Below are positions 60,985-64,000 of a stretch of DNA of 64,000 bases, in pieces. Both the position numbers and the translations under genes were made by a program. The stretch comes from Humibacter albus DSM 18994 (GTDB lineage: Bacteria; Actinomycetota; Actinomycetes; Actinomycetales; Microbacteriaceae): the NCBI RefSeq assembly GCF_000421825.1, contig NZ_ATXT01000014.1, forward strand, positions 248,001-312,000, given 5' to 3'. Below the pieces are notes generated by a model that saw only the letters and a list, made by a program, of their open reading frames with translations, was not told the DNA's origin and did not search any database. Position 1 is the stretch's first letter. Each line of letters starts with the position of its first letter.

Positions 60985-61496
60985 GCGACTTTGCCGTCTA
61001 CGTGCCCGGCGTGAAGCCGTCGGCAGTGGCCGGGTCGTTCATCACCCGTGCGGCCGTCACGGCGGACGTCGATGCGCTCGCCACAGTCATGGCAGCGCGA
61101 GGCGGGAGCGTTGAAGAGCATGCCGATCACGCGCGGAAGATGATCGAGAGGCTGGATGTCCTGCTCATCGCTGAGAAGGATGGGGATGCGGTGGGCTGGT
61201 GCGGTGTTCAGAAGTTCGCAATCCACCCGGAAGCTGATCCGGAGTGGCTGATCGCCGGACTGACGGTCATTCCTGACGTGCGCCGACAGGGAGTTGCGGC
61301 CCGGCTGCTGAGCCAGGTGCTTCGAGACGCCTCGAAAAGAGCGCCTGGAGAGTCGGTCTACAGTGTGATCAACGCCAGGAACCTCGCATCGATCGATCTG
61401 CACCTGAAGCTGGGCTTCGTCGAGGTGGGGCGGTCGGCGAGCTACGCGGGGATCGAGTTCACCGGCGGTGAGGGAGTGCTGCTGAGGCGCGGGTGA
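60981..61496 (+). CDS. GNAT family N-acetyltransferase in the higBA operon
   Basis: A 171-residue acetyltransferase. The acetyl-CoA loop is IPDVRRQGVAARLLSQVL (R/QxxGxA), with VYSVINARNLASIDLHLKLGFVEVG as the C-terminal motif B. The 4-bp overlap with higA shows coupling. It is longer than the ~90-165 residue TacT-type toxins and lacks a RHH antitoxin, so it is more likely an accessory or resistance-type enzyme. Target unknown. Confidence 0.82.
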   Translation: MSDFAVYVPGVKPSAVAGSFITRAAVTADVDALATVMAARGGSVEEHADHARKMIERLDVLLIAEKDGDAVGWCGVQKFAIHPEADPEWLIAGLTVIPDVRRQGVAARLLSQVLRDASKRAPGESVYSVINARNLASIDLHLKLGFVEVGRSASYAGIEFTGGEGVLLRRG

Positions 61497-61521
61497 CCCT
61501 GCGAGTCAGAGATTGCTCTGT

Positions 61522-61545
61522 ACCGGAACTCGGTGGAGTTCCGGT
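61522..61545 (+). terminator. Hairpin after the GNAT gene
   Basis: ACCGGAACTC-GGTG-GAGTTCCGGT is a perfect 10-bp stem with a 4-nt loop, 25 nt after the GNAT stop, followed by TT. Its right half is part of ychF-end repeat copy 3. Confidence 0.6.
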
Positions 61546-61601
61546 TTGACGTCTAGCGTTATTGACGTTTCGCGTCATATCTCGGTCTCGTGATCAGAAC
61601 G
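61532..61601 (+). repeat. ychF 3'-end repeat, copy 3, with decayed higB promoter
   Basis: The segment could encode VEFRFDV and a TAG stop, then a diverged version of the higBA promoter, up to GTGATCAGAACG which matches the higB start (GTGATCAGATCG). TGACG-TTTCG-CGTCA is an inverted repeat inside it. Confidence 0.7.
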
Positions 61602-61681
61602 CTATCACTGAGCCCGACCTGATCGAGCGCCGCGCGCTCCGTGCCGCTATTGCTCAGATCACCCCGTTGCAGGCGGCGTGA
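61590..61681 (+). pseudogene. Remnant of a second higBA module
   Basis: A higB-like start (MIRT) runs only 10 codons to a stop. Overlapping it, 61616-61681 encodes a 21-residue tail, DLIERRALRAAIAQITPLQAA, resembling the HigA C terminus (compare IAAISPLRVA). The central toxin and antitoxin bodies, about 500 bp, are deleted. Confidence 0.6.
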
Positions 61682-61974
61682 GTATCGCTGTTCACGATGC
61701 GGCGGCACTCGGAGAACTCATCGTGCGGTGTCGCCTCGCACACGATCATCCGAATTGTGGAGCGACGTCCGGACTCCCGACGAGATCGACTTCGAGAAGA
61801 ATTGCGCTCCGCGGACTCAGGCCGATGTCCTGTACGTCGCATGATGCCGTTCGGCGTCGCAGTGTGGCAGAGCGGTGCGCTGATCCCGGGAGACAGCAGC
61901 GCCGGGCACCTCGGCGCCGTCGGGCATGACTCGGGCCTTCGCGGATGTCGCACGCACGTGGCACGATCGACCAC
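61682..61974. other. Stretch without a recognisable gene
   Basis: Several short open frames occur in several phases, none with a recognisable domain or a good ribosome-binding site. It may be decayed sequence from the neighbouring insertions. No tRNA or clear repeat was seen. Confidence 0.5.
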
Positions 61975-62805
61975 ATGCCCGAGTCACCCGAAGTGCAGGC
62001 GCTGGCGGAGGAGCTTCGCGCACGTCTGCGCAGTCGCGAGGTCGTGAGCGTCGACGTGCTCGAGTTCGCCCTGGTGAAAACTCGGGCACGACCCCCGTCG
62101 CGCTTGGTCGGTGCCCGGCTCGAGGATGTCGTCCGTCACGGCAAATACGTCGATCTCGTCTTCGACGCCGCGCACCTCGTCGTCTCGCTGGGGCGCCACG
62201 GCTGGGCGCGATGGGCTTCGTCGCAGGCCGAGGGGCCCGCCGGCGGTAACACGCCGCCGGCGCTGCTGAGCCTGGGATTCGATGACGGCACGGTCCTCGA
62301 GTTCACGGATGCCGGCGAGTGGGTCTCGCTGTCGGCGTGGGTCGTCGACGATCCGGCGGACGTGACGGGCGTGGCATCGCTGGGTTCCGATCCGACCGGC
62401 CCCGACTTCGTCCGGGCCGACTTCGACGCCGTCGTGCGCGGGCGACGCAAACAGGTGAAGGCCATCCTGCAGGACCAGAAGTCGCTGGCGGGCATCGGCA
62501 ACGCATACTCCGACGAGATCCTGTTCGCGGCGCGCACGAACCCGGTCGCCCGGGCCTCCGACCTCGGAGAGGGCGACCTCGATCGTCTCTACGCGAGCAC
62601 GCTGGAGGTCGTGCGATCTGCGATGGATGCGAGACGCGGCATCCCGATTGCGCAACTCAAGGCCGTGAAGATCGGCGCCATGATGGTGCACGGGCGCGCA
62701 GGTCAGCCGTGTCCGCAGTGCGCAGGTACGGTGCGCGATTTCGCGTTCGCGGGCACCACGGCCCAGTACTGTCCGGCGTGTCAGACCGGCGGAGTCATCC
62801 TCTGA
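61975..62805 (+). CDS. Fpg/Nei family DNA glycosylase
   Basis: Base-excision repair enzyme of 276 residues. ATG 61975 exposes the catalytic N terminus Pro-Glu (MPESPEVQ), which fixes the start. The H2TH region is SLAGIGNAYSDEILFAA, and the C-terminal zinc finger has CPQCAGTVRDFAF and YCPACQ (four Cys). It is shorter than MutM and its N-terminal wording is closer to the actinobacterial Fpg2/Nei-like group, so substrate (oxidised purine or pyrimidine) is uncertain. Confidence 0.87.
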   Translation: MPESPEVQALAEELRARLRSREVVSVDVLEFALVKTRARPPSRLVGARLEDVVRHGKYVDLVFDAAHLVVSLGRHGWARWASSQAEGPAGGNTPPALLSLGFDDGTVLEFTDAGEWVSLSAWVVDDPADVTGVASLGSDPTGPDFVRADFDAVVRGRRKQVKAILQDQKSLAGIGNAYSDEILFAARTNPVARASDLGEGDLDRLYASTLEVVRSAMDARRGIPIAQLKAVKIGAMMVHGRAGQPCPQCAGTVRDFAFAGTTAQYCPACQTGGVIL

Positions 62806-62820
62806 GCAGCGCCGAGCACC

Positions 62821-63369
62821 TCACGCGGTCTGGCCCCGGTGGGCCCCCTCGCCGATCTCCTCGACGACCTTCGCGTCGAAGGCCGGAAGGTCGTCGGGCG
62901 TGCGGCTGGTGACGAGACCCTGGTCCACGACCACTTGCTCGTCTACCCAGTCGGCGCCCGCGTTGCGCAGGTCCGTTTGCAGACTGGCGTAGCTGGTCAT
63001 CCGCCGACCGTCCACGACCCCCGCCTCGATCAGTGTCCACGGGGCGTGACAGATGGCGCCGACCGGCTTGTGCTGTTCGAAGAAGTCCTTCGCGAACGCG
63101 ACGGAATCCTGATCGAGTCGGAGATGGTCCGCGTTGACCACACCGCCCGGCATCACGAGCGCATCGAAATCGGATGCTCGCGCGGTGCCGCTGACGGCAT
63201 CCACCGTCTGTTCGTGGCCGTGTTCACCCGTGATCGTTCCCTGTTTCGGCGACACCATGGTGAGGGTGGCGCCTGCGTCGTTCAGGGCCTGCCACGGCGA
63301 GGTCAACTCGGCGTCCTCGAATCCGTCGGTCGCGAGGAACGCGACCCTTTTTCCTGTCAGATCAGCCAT
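62821..63369 (-). CDS. DJ-1/PfpI family protein
   Basis: A 182-residue type 1 glutamine-amidotransferase-fold protein. The nucleophile elbow is GAICHAPWTLIEAG, with Cys near residue 106 followed by His, and EDAELTSPWQALNDAG supplies the conserved Glu near residue 18. Members act as proteases, glyoxalases or chaperones. TACTGT lies 6 nt before ATG 63369 (leaderless). Convergent with the fpg gene. Confidence 0.88.
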   Translation of the reverse strand: MADLTGKRVAFLATDGFEDAELTSPWQALNDAGATLTMVSPKQGTITGEHGHEQTVDAVSGTARASDFDALVMPGGVVNADHLRLDQDSVAFAKDFFEQHKPVGAICHAPWTLIEAGVVDGRRMTSYASLQTDLRNAGADWVDEQVVVDQGLVTSRTPDDLPAFDAKVVEEIGEGAHRGQTA

Positions 63370-63435
63370 GCCCGCACAGTAGGGCGGTGGCGGGAAAGCC
63401 CTGCAGGGGTTGACAGCTCCCGCGGCCTGGCAGGC

Positions 63436-63831
63436 TCAGTTCGAGCTGACGTGCTCCACGCTCATCACGAGGATCACGCGGTCGGCATGGTCCGCCGGCG
63501 GTTGCGGGTGCGCCTGGCCGTACCGCTCGGCCAGGTGCACGTAGAACGCGCCCTCCGGGTCGGGGAGCACCTCGACGAGGCGCCCGCGCAGCTCCACGTA
63601 GCGGTACAGATCGGATGCTCGCGCGATCGCCAGGCTCATCGACGGGTTCTGCTGCAGGTTGCGGTATTTCTGGCGCTTGCTCGTGTGAGTGAAGCGCACG
63701 TTCTCACCGTCGAACTCGAACCACATCGGGTTCACCTGGGCCGTGCCGTCCGGACGCACAGTGCCGAGGAAGCCGAAGTTCGGCTCGGTCAGGAAGGGCA
63801 GGAATCGATCGGAAACGACAGAAGGGCTCAT
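63436..63831 (-). CDS. PPOX-class flavin/F420-dependent oxidoreductase-like protein
   Basis: A 131-residue split-barrel protein. Its opening RFLPFLTEPNFGFLGTVRPDGTAQVNPMWFEFDGENVRF and the YRNLQQNPSMSLAI segment match the TIGR03618/F420-binding PPOX group found across Actinobacteria. It may reduce a cofactor-bound substrate using F420 or FMN. No partner gene indicates which. Confidence 0.82.
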   Translation of the reverse strand: MSPSVVSDRFLPFLTEPNFGFLGTVRPDGTAQVNPMWFEFDGENVRFTHTSKRQKYRNLQQNPSMSLAIARASDLYRYVELRGRLVEVLPDPEGAFYVHLAERYGQAHPQPPADHADRVILVMSVEHVSSN

Positions 63832-63979
63832 GGCATCCCATCCTGTCGGTCCCCGCGCGATCTCGCTCGGCGCGCCTTTGTCGGCGAGTCACCCGTCCGG
63901 CCCCGTCGCTCGGTGCGGGTGATCCTGCACGCCTCGAGATCGCCCCACGTCAGCCGGCCCGCACACTGGAGACGACGAA

Positions 63980-64000
63980 CGAAAGGGGGAGCCGGCATGA
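63980..64000 (+). other. Start of a further gene at the window edge
   Basis: AAAGGGGGAG (63982-63991) precedes ATG at 63997 by five nt, the expected arrangement for a start codon. Only the first codon is inside the window, so the product cannot be named. Confidence 0.45.

Noticed and set aside
60981-61496. TacT-type GNAT toxin
   Set aside because: No RHH antitoxin is present and the partner is HigA; the protein is longer than typical TacT toxins, so only a general GNAT call is made.
61641-61974. Short open frames between the higBA remnant and fpg
   Set aside because: Overlapping phases, no recognisable domain, no ribosome-binding site; the region looks decayed.

Overview
The window is high-GC actinobacterial DNA. 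Several features point to a member of the Microbacteriaceae or close Micrococcales kin: frequent GTG/TTG starts, many TANNNT -10 boxes only 6-8 nt from a start codon (leaderless transcripts), a mycothiol conjugate amidase, and many actinobacterial small families (DUF501, DUF3311, DUF4245, DUF4307, baeRF2). Genus is not resolved. Most of the window is core chromosome. Gene order resembles the block that I recall from Mycobacterium tuberculosis (eno-ftsB-DUF501; greA-DUF4307-mca-hlyIII-Z-prenyl synthase-phoH2-fum-glpX-xseB-xseA-ispH-ychF).

Layout. 1-1139: 3' part of histidyl-tRNA synthetase. 1161-7345: amino-sugar locus with a BadF-type kinase, RpiR regulator, SIS-domain protein and an NgcEFG-like GlcNAc/chitobiose ABC importer that lacks its own ATPase. 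7521-11263: eno, a FtsB-like division protein, DUF501 and a type II NADH dehydrogenase. 11375-14030: an unusual short-variable-loop tRNA with a UAA anticodon, whose 3' half is the left attachment site of a decayed 2.6-kb integrative element (integrase remnant, three unknown genes, a 33/35 direct repeat at the far end). 14124-22483: a baeRF2-type factor, a divergent HTH regulator/MFS pair, and a tightly overlapped operon of TetR, MFS, a PLP enzyme and an aldonolactone-oxidase-like flavoprotein. 22668-26368: lemA-htpX, then DUF3311 with a sodium:solute symporter. 26407-45850: AlkX-like glycosylase, AI-2E-family permease, ilvA, greA, mca, hlyIII, Z-prenyl synthase, PIN-PhoH, fumC, carbonic anhydrase, xseAB and ispH. 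45947-55346: fba and glpX divergent, rmuC, a DnaQ-type exonuclease, a heterodimeric ABC exporter and a methyltransferase.

55430-61681 is the most unusual stretch. The 3' end of ychF occurs three times (about 56470, 60347 and 61532). The first interval between copies holds a MarR-controlled module (NAD(P)-binding reductase, MarR, DHA2 efflux pump, SDR). The second holds a higB-higA-GNAT operon. The third copy leads into the wreck of another higBA module. This looks like serial insertion or recombination at the ychF terminus. The window closes with an Fpg/Nei glycosylase, a DJ-1/PfpI protein, a PPOX-fold protein and the first codon of a further gene.

I saw no rRNA, CRISPR array, intact insertion sequence, intact integrase, prophage or biosynthetic cluster. 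All family calls come from reading motifs and gene context; no database search was run.
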